In this document: one piece after another, positions 1 to 7,081 of the stretch
Layout of the letters: each line of letters begins with the position of its first letter
Position numbering within the stretch: the first letter of the stretch is position 1
Assembly (NCBI GenBank): GCA_035628645.1
Contig: DASPJL010000003.1
Location: 1-11,414, forward strand
Reading direction: 5' to 3'
Length of the DNA: 11,414 nt
Source: DASPJL01 sp035628645
GTDB lineage: Bacteria; Bacteroidota; Bacteroidia; Cytophagales; Cyclobacteriaceae
Translations under genes and position numbers: made by a program
Notes under the pieces: model-generated
Databases searched by the model: none
What the model saw: the letters and a program-made list of their open reading frames with translations, nothing else
What the model was told of the DNA's origin: nothing

Positions 1-144
1 AAAGCAAAGAACAGTTAAAAACATGAACATTTAAAAGATAATAAGTTGATGTAAAGAATTTACCTTTTGAATGTGAATAGAGGTAAATAGGAAGATTATT
101 TTAAGTATCTAATTGCGAGCAAACAAATGCTCTACTCTTAAAAT

Positions 145-223
145 ATTAAAAAAGGAAAGGTATGTGAAACGGTTCTTACATATAATACAATCCGGTAAAA
201 GTATAAGAATTTCCTTTTATAAT
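145..223. repeat. Imperfect inverted repeat, 14-base arms
   Basis: The arm ATTAAAAAAGGAAA (145-158) is matched by its reverse complement at 210-223 with one mismatch; nine bases pair without interruption. The arms are separated by 51 bases. It could form a long hairpin in DNA or in a longer transcript, or be an operator-like site, but the arms are low-complexity A/T-rich sequence and chance is possible. It lies about 75 bases upstream of the candidate promoter. Confidence 0.3.
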
Positions 224-296
224 GCTTAAGTTATTCATTTAAAAACGTAGGTGCGGGATAAGTCTGTTTCAACAACATATAGACTTATGGTGTTCC

Positions 297-304
297 TAAT
301 TTTG
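297..304 (+). promoter_or_regulatory. Candidate Bacteroidota -7 promoter box
   Basis: TAATTTTG fits the Bacteroidota housekeeping -7 consensus TAnnTTTG at every fixed position. It sits 36 bases before the start codon of the 1661-residue protein, which would give a short leader of about 25-30 bases. I find no good TTTG -33 element at the expected distance; the nearest is TTTC at 267-270, which is too far upstream. The call therefore rests on one box. Confidence 0.4.
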
Positions 305-326
305 AATAGACCTTTCAGACAGCTAT

Positions 327-331
327 GGAGG
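327..331 (+). promoter_or_regulatory. Ribosome binding site GGAGG
   Basis: GGAGG lies nine bases before the ATG at 341. A full Shine-Dalgarno match is uncommon in Bacteroidota, so it supports this start codon well and suggests efficient translation of the large secreted protein. Confidence 0.6.
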
Positions 332-340
332 TTTTCTTAA

Positions 341-3300
341 ATGAAAATAAATTTACTCAAGTCCACAGGACTAATTTTTGCTTTTACCCTCGCTTTTGCA
401 GCAGCCGGAAGAGGACAATGTTTACCCAGCGTTTCAGTAACTAGTCCTTATCCGGCTCCAGGGGTAAAATACCCGGCAGCAACTGCCAATTTGAAAAACG
501 TTTTTAACGTCATTCCCAACGCATCTTCATCCTACGATTATTCGCACTCTTTTAAATTTGCTGCGTTAGATAATTTCACCATTAAGTTTGGCGATGGCTC
601 TTCTGATTTTCATTACAATGGCGAGCCAATTACTTCGGTTGTTCACACTTATAAAAAAGAAGGATTGTTTGTTTATGAAATTATAAACAACAATTGTAGT
701 GATAATAATAGTGTACAAGGAAAAATTTACAATGGAAAGGATAAAGATCCTTCCATTTTAGGCGGAGGATTTCCTCCTGCTGACAATATTTGCGTTCCCT
801 ATGATCTTGCCTTTATAAACAGTTCCCTCGGATTGTCTCCTTTTTTTGAGTTTGACTGGGATTTTGGCGATACGCCTTCCTCTGTTTATGACACCACTTT
901 AAATATCAATAATGGCCTGGGCGCAATAGCGCATACTTATTCTAACGCTTATTCCCGATGCGGTATTTATGTGAAATTCAGGGTGCGGAAAATTCTTCCA
1001 AACAACAATTTCGTTACCTTTCTTCAGACCGGGGGGCCTTATAATTTTATTACAACCGACGTTCCTAAAGTAAATAAATCGGAAATCCTTTTATGTGAAA
1101 GAGGTATTGACCAGGAGCTGGAACTGACAGATGCGTCATCGCTTACCTGTATTTCCAATTTGCCAAGGACCATTCGATGGGATATTATGAATGAACCGGT
1201 GGGAAAGCCTTTGACTCTGGTTAGCGGTTCTGTTGCTTCAGAAAACAATTATTATGTAGCTGCCAATAAAAAGATCAAAGTAAAGGTGCCTGCCAGCGCT
1301 TTAAATGGTGATGTTTACAAAGTAAGGTTGATTGTAAATAATCCTTGTGGCCCGGATACCACTTTTTCTACCATTAAAATCACGCTTCCTTCCAAACCTA
1401 CTTTTTCATTTAATAACAACGGGCCAATTTGTCCAGGGAAAAAGCTTTCTTTCAGAAATACATCGGTGGAAAGAGGGCAGTCCGGTGTCAGTTTTTATTG
1501 GGACGTGTACAATGAAAAAGACGTTCGGGTATCTTCTATAGCTTCCAACAATGAGCTTGTGGATATTCTGTTTCCTTTGCCAGGAGTTTTCAAAGTGGTA
1601 TTGAGGGAAAGAGTTACTTCAAATTCTGTAGCAGCCAATGCGCCATATTGCGAAGCTTCTTCTGATAATCAACCGGTGATTGTGGTAAGTCAGAATGTAG
1701 TCGCTAAGATCGAAAATCCTTTCAATAACTTTTGCATAAAAAGTGATGGAGAAGGTAATACTCCTTTCAACATCAAATTTGGAAACGGCTCGCTCAGTGA
1801 AACCGCTACTTCCACCTATAAATGGTTTGTTTCAAAGGTAGGAGAGGACACTACTTCTTTTCCTGTCGCGCCTTCAGGTACTTTAAAAGATTTTAGCCTT
1901 AGCGTTCAATCCCATGGAAGATACATCGTTAAACTGGAAGCCTTTGATCCGCTGAACAGTTGCACAAAAACCATTGACCTCGATACTATTTTCGTCTTTC
2001 CTCAACCCATTTCTCTTATTAAAGCAGCGGATGGTTGTGCCGGTGAAGAGGTAATACTGAGAGACAGTTCAAAAGTAATTGCTGCCGGAAATTTTGGACT
2101 TCCTGAAGATTTTCAGCACCTGAAGGTGAGCGTAGATTTCAGAGATGGTTCTCCGGTATACAGCTACTTTAAGAATGTAAATGCGAGTTGTGAAGCCAGT
2201 GATAATTTATATACTACCGCAAAAATGGCTTGTACAAAACTTACCAAACATAAGTTTACCAAGCCCGGCCAATATTGGGTGAAATTTACCATCGCGGCCG
2301 GAGATGAGGGAAGTAACTATTGTCCGGTTGTAGACAGTGTGCTGGTGAATGTTAATCCTTTGCCGGCGCCTTCTTTTAGCGGCATTGGTGACGGATGTAC
2401 TCCTTTCAGTGTCAAATTAATAAACACCACTGCCGGAAGAGAGCATATTTCAGGATTTGTCTGGAATGTCAACGGTCAGGATATTCCTGCTCCCAAAAAT
2501 TCAAACTTTGATTTGGATACTACTTTCTCAAAGCCAGGTGTTTATAAGGTTATTCTTAAAGCCAAAACGGCAAAAGGATGTGAGAGTGCAACTGCCGTTA
2601 AGACCATAAATGTTTTTGCAAACCCTCAGTTTGAGATTTCTTCCAATTATTCTACTTTTCTTTCGAATTGCAGTCCCCTTAATTTGAAGTTTAATGCAGA
2701 TATGGCTGCTACTTCTTTTTCCTCGATTCAATCTGCCATCTGGAGTTTTTATGATGGCGATGGCGCACAAATAGGAGGGGATACAATTTTGAAAGTAACA
2801 ACAGCAAAAGATCTGGAGATAAATCAAAAATTTGTCAATTCAACTTTTGTAGAGAAAAAGTTTAAAGCCACCTTATTAATAAAGTTCAAAAATGGTGGCT
2901 GTGAAAAACTAAAAGAATCCGAATTTACCATCAATCCGCGTCCTTTGGTAGAATATGCAATGGATAAGACTGAAGGATGCAGTCCATTAACCGTTCAATT
3001 TTCTATTGATAAAAAAGATGTTAATCCAAGTGCAGAATATACCTGGAGTTTTCCGGGTGGTTCCCAGTTAACAAGCAATAATCCAAATCCTGCCCCGATT
3101 ACTTTTGTGAATTTGGGTACAACACCGGTTACCAGGACAATTAGACTTACCACGACAAGTCTTAATGGTTGCAGTGATTTTACAGAAAAAACAATAACCA
3201 TTAAACCGCAATCTGTTCCCAATTTTAACATTGTTAATAACCGAAGACTTTGCAGCGGAGATTCCCTGAAATTTGAGAATAAATCTACAGGATCGGTTGC

Positions 3301-5326
3301 TTCCAAACTGGTTTGGGTGTGGGGAGATAGTTCTCCTAACGACACTGTACCGGCATCTACTCCCTACATCTGGCATAAATTTGAAAATGAAAGTGTTGAT
3401 TCGGAATCAGCTTATGAAGTAAAGCTACATGCCATTTCGGATTGTGTGGTAGAATCACAAGCCAAAACGATAACGGTAGAAAGGAAGTTAAAGTCAGACT
3501 TTGATATTCATTTTAGCTCGATATGTTCACCGGTGGAAGTCAACCTCATCAGTTTGTCTGAAGGTCCGGTAAGTTCATTTATATGGAAAATCAATGGAAA
3601 AAAATTATCCGACAGGTCAAGCAATTTCAATCATACCTTAATCAATAATTCCGCTAAACCGAAGAATTATCAAATAACCTTGATTACCCTATCTCCTAAC
3701 GGCTGTGCAGATAGTTTGACGAAGGAAATTACGGTAAACCCCGAGATTACAGCTTCTTTCAAATCTCAAAAGCCGGAAACAACTTCCTGTAGTCCTGTGG
3801 AGTATGGTTTTATAAATAATTCGGAGGGAAATGCGGCTTCCTATGAATGGGATTTTGGGGATGGAACGATAGAGACTGTCACTTCAAAAGCCACCCTTCA
3901 GCATGTTTTCCAAAACCTAAGCAGTAAGTCTACTACTTATAGAGTAACGCTCACGGCGATTACCACCGAAGAATGCAGGTATTCTACATTTACCGATCTT
4001 ATTATTGCGCCGTCAGGTAGCGCTGATTTTGAAATGGACTCCGTAGGATGTTCACCATTCGAAGTGGTTTTCAAAAACAAGTCATTGAGAAGTGGAGAAA
4101 TGGAGTGGGATTTTGGGAATGGCGCTGTTTATTCAGGAACAAATCCTCCAAAACAGACCTATATTAATACAGGTTCAGAACCTATTACCTTTAAAGTAAC
4201 TTTGAAGGCAGGCAATACCAATGGCTGTGAAGATACCAAGGTAAAAGAGCTTACAGTATATCCCGAAGCCCAGCCATCATTTGTAGCAAGTCCGGCGATA
4301 CAAGATTTTCCTAATTCGACGGTAACTTTTGAGAATACAAGCAATAAAGGCCACTGGGATTATCATTGGGATTTTGGTGATGGAGAATATTCTTCCGAAA
4401 AAGATCCTTTGACACATACTTATAAATCGCCGGGAAATTACAAGGTTACCCTTACCCTCTCCAATGAATACTGTTCAAAGGAATTTGTGGAAGGGGTGAA
4501 AATTGTTCCTCAACCGCCTTTGGCCAAATTCTCCGCAGATGTAACAAAAGGATGCCGGCCATTAACGGTAAACTTTAAAAATCTTACTGAAAATAGCGAA
4601 GGCGCAAATTATACCTGGGAGTTTGGGGATGGTTTTGGTATGTCGAATGCAGAAAATCCTCAATATACCTTTTATGAGCCGGGAAAATATACGGTAAAAC
4701 TTACTGCGCTGAATTCTGAGGGTAAACAAAGTAACGAGACAAAAGAATATTTTATTGAAGTAAGTGACCTGCCGATTGCCGCTTTTCAATTCAACCGCAG
4801 CGTTATTCACATTCCTGAAGAGCAGGTGAATTTTGTCAATCTGTCTATGAATGCAGAATCTTATCTCTGGGATTTTGGTGACGGAAATACCTCTTATGAA
4901 AAAGATCCAAGCTATGTATATAGTGACACCGGTACTTATACTATCACTTTAATTGCTTTTGGAAAAGAAGGTTGTTCGGATACATCAACCGTTGAAAAGG
5001 CAATAAAAGCCACAACCAATGGAAGTGTGAAGGTGCCAAACGCATTTACCCCAAGCTTAAATGGTTCAAGTTCCAGAAATATTTCTTCCGAAGGGCTAAA
5101 CGATATTTTCCTGCCGATAATTAACGGGATTGATTTTATTGAAATGAGGATCTATAACAGGTGGGGTGAAGTGATGTATTCCTATAAAGGCACAGATTGT
5201 CCGGGTTGGAATGGTTATTATAAAGGAAAACTTTGCAAACAGGATATCTACATCTATAACATCAAGGCCAGGCTAAGAAATGGTGAAACCATAGAACGAG
5301 TAGGCGATGTAATGCTTTTAAACTAA
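341..5326 (+). CDS. Giant PKD-repeat surface/secreted protein, type IX secretion type B C-terminal domain
   Basis: This 1661-residue protein is probably exported by the type IX secretion system as a cell-surface adhesin or filamentous protein. A signal peptide occupies about residues 1-25 (Lys-containing N-terminus, then a hydrophobic run ending near AGRG|Q). About 16 PKD-like beta-sandwich modules follow. Canonical W-[DE]-F-G-[DN] cores are at W173, W1170, W1256, W1343, W1426 and W1510, plus FGDG at 83-86; degenerate cores such as WSFPGG, WVWGD and WKING lie between. Most modules begin with Cys-x-Pro and carry a second Cys late in the fold, suggesting one disulphide each. The C-terminal ~100 residues match the gliding-motility (CHU_C/type B) sorting domain: VPNAFTP at 1565-1571, RIYNRWGE from 1603, and a GWNGYYKGK segment. 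The gene ends five bases before a PorP/SprF gene, the usual partner of type B cargo. Binding target is unknown. Start is supported by GGAGG at 327-331. Confidence 0.93.
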   Translation: MKINLLKSTGLIFAFTLAFAAAGRGQCLPSVSVTSPYPAPGVKYPAATANLKNVFNVIPNASSSYDYSHSFKFAALDNFTIKFGDGSSDFHYNGEPITSVVHTYKKEGLFVYEIINNNCSDNNSVQGKIYNGKDKDPSILGGGFPPADNICVPYDLAFINSSLGLSPFFEFDWDFGDTPSSVYDTTLNINNGLGAIAHTYSNAYSRCGIYVKFRVRKILPNNNFVTFLQTGGPYNFITTDVPKVNKSEILLCERGIDQELELTDASSLTCISNLPRTIRWDIMNEPVGKPLTLVSGSVASENNYYVAANKKIKVKVPASALNGDVYKVRLIVNNPCGPDTTFSTIKITLPSKPTFSFNNNGPICPGKKLSFRNTSVERGQSGVSFYWDVYNEKDVRVSSIASNNELVDILFPLPGVFKVVLRERVTSNSVAANAPYCEASSDNQPVIVVSQNVVAKIENPFNNFCIKSDGEGNTPFNIKFGNGSLSETATSTYKWFVSKVGEDTTSFPVAPSGTLKDFSLSVQSHGRYIVKLEAFDPLNSCTKTIDLDTIFVFPQPISLIKAADGCAGEEVILRDSSKVIAAGNFGLPEDFQHLKVSVDFRDGSPVYSYFKNVNASCEASDNLYTTAKMACTKLTKHKFTKPGQYWVKFTIAAGDEGSNYCPVVDSVLVNVNPLPAPSFSGIGDGCTPFSVKLINTTAGREHISGFVWNVNGQDIPAPKNSNFDLDTTFSKPGVYKVILKAKTAKGCESATAVKTINVFANPQFEISSNYSTFLSNCSPLNLKFNADMAATSFSSIQSAIWSFYDGDGAQIGGDTILKVTTAKDLEINQKFVNSTFVEKKFKATLLIKFKNGGCEKLKESEFTINPRPLVEYAMDKTEGCSPLTVQFSIDKKDVNPSAEYTWSFPGGSQLTSNNPNPAPITFVNLGTTPVTRTIRLTTTSLNGCSDFTEKTITIKPQSVPNFNIVNNRRLCSGDSLKFENKSTGSVASKLVWVWGDSSPNDTVPASTPYIWHKFENESVDSESAYEVKLHAISDCVVESQAKTITVERKLKSDFDIHFSSICSPVEVNLISLSEGPVSSFIWKINGKKLSDRSSNFNHTLINNSAKPKNYQITLITLSPNGCADSLTKEITVNPEITASFKSQKPETTSCSPVEYGFINNSEGNAASYEWDFGDGTIETVTSKATLQHVFQNLSSKSTTYRVTLTAITTEECRYSTFTDLIIAPSGSADFEMDSVGCSPFEVVFKNKSLRSGEMEWDFGNGAVYSGTNPPKQTYINTGSEPITFKVTLKAGNTNGCEDTKVKELTVYPEAQPSFVASPAIQDFPNSTVTFENTSNKGHWDYHWDFGDGEYSSEKDPLTHTYKSPGNYKVTLTLSNEYCSKEFVEGVKIVPQPPLAKFSADVTKGCRPLTVNFKNLTENSEGANYTWEFGDGFGMSNAENPQYTFYEPGKYTVKLTALNSEGKQSNETKEYFIEVSDLPIAAFQFNRSVIHIPEEQVNFVNLSMNAESYLWDFGDGNTSYEKDPSYVYSDTGTYTITLIAFGKEGCSDTSTVEKAIKATTNGSVKVPNAFTPSLNGSSSRNISSEGLNDIFLPIINGIDFIEMRIYNRWGEVMYSYKGTDCPGWNGYYKGKLCKQDIYIYNIKARLRNGETIERVGDVMLLN

Positions 5327-5331
5327 ATTAA

Positions 5332-6339
5332 ATGAAGATAATTTTTACTTTTTTATTTTTCTTGTCAATAATAACTTCCGCCGTTGCACAAGATGCGTCT
5401 TTCTCTCAGTTTTATTCTGCCCCTTTGTATTTGAACCCTGCGTATACAGGAACGACAAAGGGACAACGACTGATCAGCAATTACCGGAATCAATGGCCCT
5501 CGATTCCGGCTACATTTGTTACCTATGCGCTTTCCTACGACATCAACTTCAATGAATTAAACAGTGGATTTGGTTTCCTGGCGAGTACAGACAAAGCAGG
5601 AAGTATGGGACTGCGGTCCACCTCTTTTAGTTTGCTGCATTCTTACAGGGTTAGGATTAACCGCGACTGGGAAGCCAGGTCGGGTTTAAGTTTCGGCTAC
5701 TCCAGAAGAAATGTGGACTACAGCCGGTTGATTTTTGCAGATCAATTAATGACTGCCGAGCCTGGACAAACCTCGGAGCCTTTTAATAACAATACTTTCG
5801 GACATTATTTTGACTTTTCCTCAGGCATATTGCTGCAAAGCAAACAATATTGGTTTGGATTTGCCGCCAATCATATCAATCAGCCCGATCAGTCGGTAAC
5901 GGAAAACCCGGACAGGATGCCAATAAAATATGTTATCCATGGGGGCGGAAGGTTTGCAACTTATAATGGTGTCTTTAAGCGGGAAAGGATATTGAATGTG
6001 GCTCCCTCATTTTTATATAAAAAGCAGGGAAAGTTCGACCAGCTGGATTTTGGAATGCAATTTTTTTATGAGCCCTTTATGTCGGGGATCTGGTACAGAG
6101 GAATTCCGGTAATGCAAAAAGGCAACGACAACAGCAGCGCGGATGCGGTGACCGTTCTTTTAGGAATGAAACTGAAGGATTTCATTGTAGGCTACAGTTA
6201 TGATTTAACAGTTTCAAAATTAGGCCCATCCACAGGCGGCGCACATGAAATAAGCATCAGCTATGAAATCGCCAGGAGGAAGTCCAACAAGCTCACCCGA
6301 AAAGACAAAATGATCCCATGCCCGGCATTTATGCGGTGA
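5332..6339 (+). CDS. PorP/SprF family type IX secretion outer-membrane protein
   Basis: The 335-residue protein has a signal peptide at residues 1-19 with cleavage at AVA|Q. It shows hallmarks of the PorP/SprF family: QFYSAPLYLNPAYTG near the mature N-terminus (27-40), NYRNQWP at 50-56, alternating amphipathic beta-strands through the body, and a late GGAHEISISYE strand. It ends in a basic tail with a CPAF motif. Length is close to the usual ~300-350. In Flavobacterium, SprF is needed for surface delivery of the adhesin SprB, and family members commonly sit beside genes for type B sorting-domain proteins. Its position five bases after the PKD protein implies cotranscription and a dedicated role in secreting or anchoring that protein; this pairing is inference. 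It has no strong Shine-Dalgarno, so translational coupling is likely. The last 83 bases recur at 6560-6642. Confidence 0.93.
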   Translation: MKIIFTFLFFLSIITSAVAQDASFSQFYSAPLYLNPAYTGTTKGQRLISNYRNQWPSIPATFVTYALSYDINFNELNSGFGFLASTDKAGSMGLRSTSFSLLHSYRVRINRDWEARSGLSFGYSRRNVDYSRLIFADQLMTAEPGQTSEPFNNNTFGHYFDFSSGILLQSKQYWFGFAANHINQPDQSVTENPDRMPIKYVIHGGGRFATYNGVFKRERILNVAPSFLYKKQGKFDQLDFGMQFFYEPFMSGIWYRGIPVMQKGNDNSSADAVTVLLGMKLKDFIVGYSYDLTVSKLGPSTGGAHEISISYEIARRKSNKLTRKDKMIPCPAFMR

Positions 6340-6340
6340 G
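6258..6340 (+). repeat. Duplicated porP 3' end, intact copy
   Basis: These bases, the last codons of the PorP/SprF gene through the stop and one base beyond, match 6560-6642 at 77 of 83 positions without gaps. Similarity continues loosely past the stop into an AAATGTTGAAT...GAGGTTC stretch in both copies. See the relic entry for interpretation. Confidence 0.85.
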
Positions 6341-6471
6341 TTTGTAAATGTTGAATGAGGTTCGTTTGGTTAAGAGGCACAAGAAGAATAAGGGCATTTT
6401 AGAATGTCGTTCCGATGAAGGAGGAATCTCTTTCTTGTTTAATTGATGAAATAGAGCGCGAACCGTCAAAT

Positions 6472-6525
6472 AAAGCTATTTTCACCACCCCTAAATTCCC
6501 TCCCTGAAAAAAAGAGGGGACTTTT
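6472..6525 (+). repeat. CCACCCCTAAAT repeat element with hairpin, possible terminator
   Basis: The element begins AAAGCTATTT and contains ACCACCCCTAAAT followed by a C/T-rich arm, an A-rich loop and a G-rich arm: CCCTC at 6498-6502 can pair with GAGGG at 6514-6518. A T-rich tract (ACTTTTCTTT) follows, so it could act as a transcription terminator about 160 bases after the PorP/SprF gene. The same element recurs in the same orientation at 11369-11414 (close to 90 % over about 45 bases). CCACCCCTAAATCCCCTCC-type repeats are common between genes in Bacteroidota; terminator function is inference. Confidence 0.45.
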
Positions 6526-6559
6526 CTTTCCTTTTGTACTGCTACTTAAAGTAGGGATT

Positions 6560-6642
6560 CAGCTATGAAATCGCCAAACGGAAGTCCAACAAGCTCACCC
6601 GAAAAGATAAAATGATTCCTTGCCCGGCATTTATGCGGTGAG
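6560..6642 (+). pseudogene. Relic of the 3' end of a second porP-like gene
   Basis: Read in frame, this encodes the same tail as the PorP/SprF gene, 26 codons from SYEIA to PAFMR plus a TGA stop. Six bases differ from 6258-6340. Four are synonymous (an AGG/CGG Arg codon, GAC/GAT, ATC/ATT, CCA/CCT). The other two fall in one codon and exchange Arg for Lys. That pattern suggests the copy diverged while still translated as part of a complete gene and was then deleted, leaving its tail. Homology starts abruptly after an AAGTAGGGAT word that recurs at 6703-6712, so a repeat may have served as the breakpoint. No upstream coding sequence remains attached. Gene conversion of a short segment is an alternative. 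Confidence 0.7.
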
Positions 6643-6650
6643 CATTTTGA

Positions 6651-6682
6651 AATGTTGAATGTTGAGTTTTGAATGTTAAATG
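6651..6682 (+). repeat. Short TTGAATGTT-type degenerate direct repeat
   Basis: AATGTTGAATGTTGAGTTTT runs into GAATGTTAAATG, a degenerate array of TTGAATGTT-like units. The porP copy 1 flank has a shorter form (AAATGTTGAATGAGG near 6346-6360), so the arrays may have expanded or contracted after the duplication. It is non-coding, and no function is visible. Confidence 0.4.
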
Positions 6683-6702
6683 AGGTTCATACAATCTTTT
6701 TT

Positions 6703-6750
6703 AAGTAGGGATGTCGTTCCGCCAGTTTGTAATGAAGTCCTGATCAATAA
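6703..6750 (+). repeat. GGGATGTCG...AATGAAGTCCTGATCAATAA repeat, copy 1
   Basis: GGGATGTCG, then AATGAAGTCCTGATCAATAA (6731-6750), are shared with 11247-11293 near the right end of the window, in the same order and orientation. Both copies are followed within about 35 bases by GTTAAGAGAAA, which also begins the 150-base repeats. It appears to be one block of a composite dispersed intergenic repeat. Another GTCGTTCCG word occurs at about 6405. Confidence 0.55.
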
Positions 6751-6772
6751 ATAAATTAAAGGAATTTCACCT

Positions 6773-6922
6773 GCGTTAAGAGAAACAATCCTGAAGGGAT
6801 TAAATGTTTCTAGAAAATAAATGATTTGGGGATGTACGCCCCTGAATGGGTCGAATGGATAAAACTCATAATCATCTATAAATATATGAATCCTTCGGAT
6901 TGTAAAGATTAAAATACAGGAA
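6773..6922 (+). repeat. 150-base dispersed repeat, copy A (upstream of 7082 gene)
   Basis: This stretch matches 8100-8250 with about four substitutions and one single-base indel, roughly 97 % identity. Near its ends lie two short hairpins with the same arms: AATCC/GGATT at 6787-6801 (loop TGAAG) and at 6889-6901 (loop TTC). A weaker CCC/GGG hairpin lies in the middle. Sequence just inside the two end hairpins is also loosely inverted, giving a small miniature-inverted-repeat or REP-doublet look. It has no transposase and no clear target-site duplication. It lies about 160 bases before the start codon of the next gene, as does its partner. Confidence 0.85.
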
Positions 6923-6985
6923 AGCATATCAATCTTATCTCTGTCCCGGTAGAGGACTCTGATACATATGCCAGCAGAGCATTTG

Positions 6986-7081
6986 TATATCTTTTAGCAA
7001 AACAATATATTGTGAGCATAAGTGATATCGAAGCGAGAGTTGCGCCAATAAATAAGTTGCGCTCATTTAATACAGACAAAA
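6986..7081 (+). promoter_or_regulatory. Conserved leader directly before the 7082 gene
   Basis: From TATATC at 6986 to the ATG, this leader aligns with 8335-8425 before the 85-residue gene at about 70 % identity, sharing TTTTAGCAAAA, CATAAG-GATAT and CTCATTTAA blocks. Similarity stops at the start codon. I see no Shine-Dalgarno and no clear TAnnTTTG promoter. It may be a shared promoter/5' leader or an old insertion junction; the regulatory role is inference. Confidence 0.4.

Larger units (their letters stand above)
1..340. other. Non-coding upstream region
   Basis: No convincing open reading frame, tRNA or other gene is visible in these 340 bases. The DNA is AT-rich. It contains a long-range inverted repeat (145-223), a candidate -7 promoter box (297-304) and a ribosome binding site (327-331), all consistent with a promoter and leader region for the large gene starting at 341. 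Any gene further upstream lies outside the window. Confidence 0.6.

Noticed and set aside
404..424. Lipoprotein signal peptide in the large protein (Cys27 just after the hydrophobic segment)
   Set aside because: The residues before the Cys are GRGQ, not a lipobox; a standard signal peptidase I site fits better, and type B secreted proteins are not lipoproteins.
6676..6927. Minus-strand 83-codon open frame over the 150-base repeat
   Set aside because: It is mostly repeat sequence. The frame is broken differently in the second copy by a one-base indel, and no ribosome binding site or flanking gene context supports it.
6341..7081. CRISPR array or tRNA in the repeat-rich gap
   Set aside because: Repeats are few, of different kinds and not regularly spaced, and no cloverleaf-like sequence was seen.
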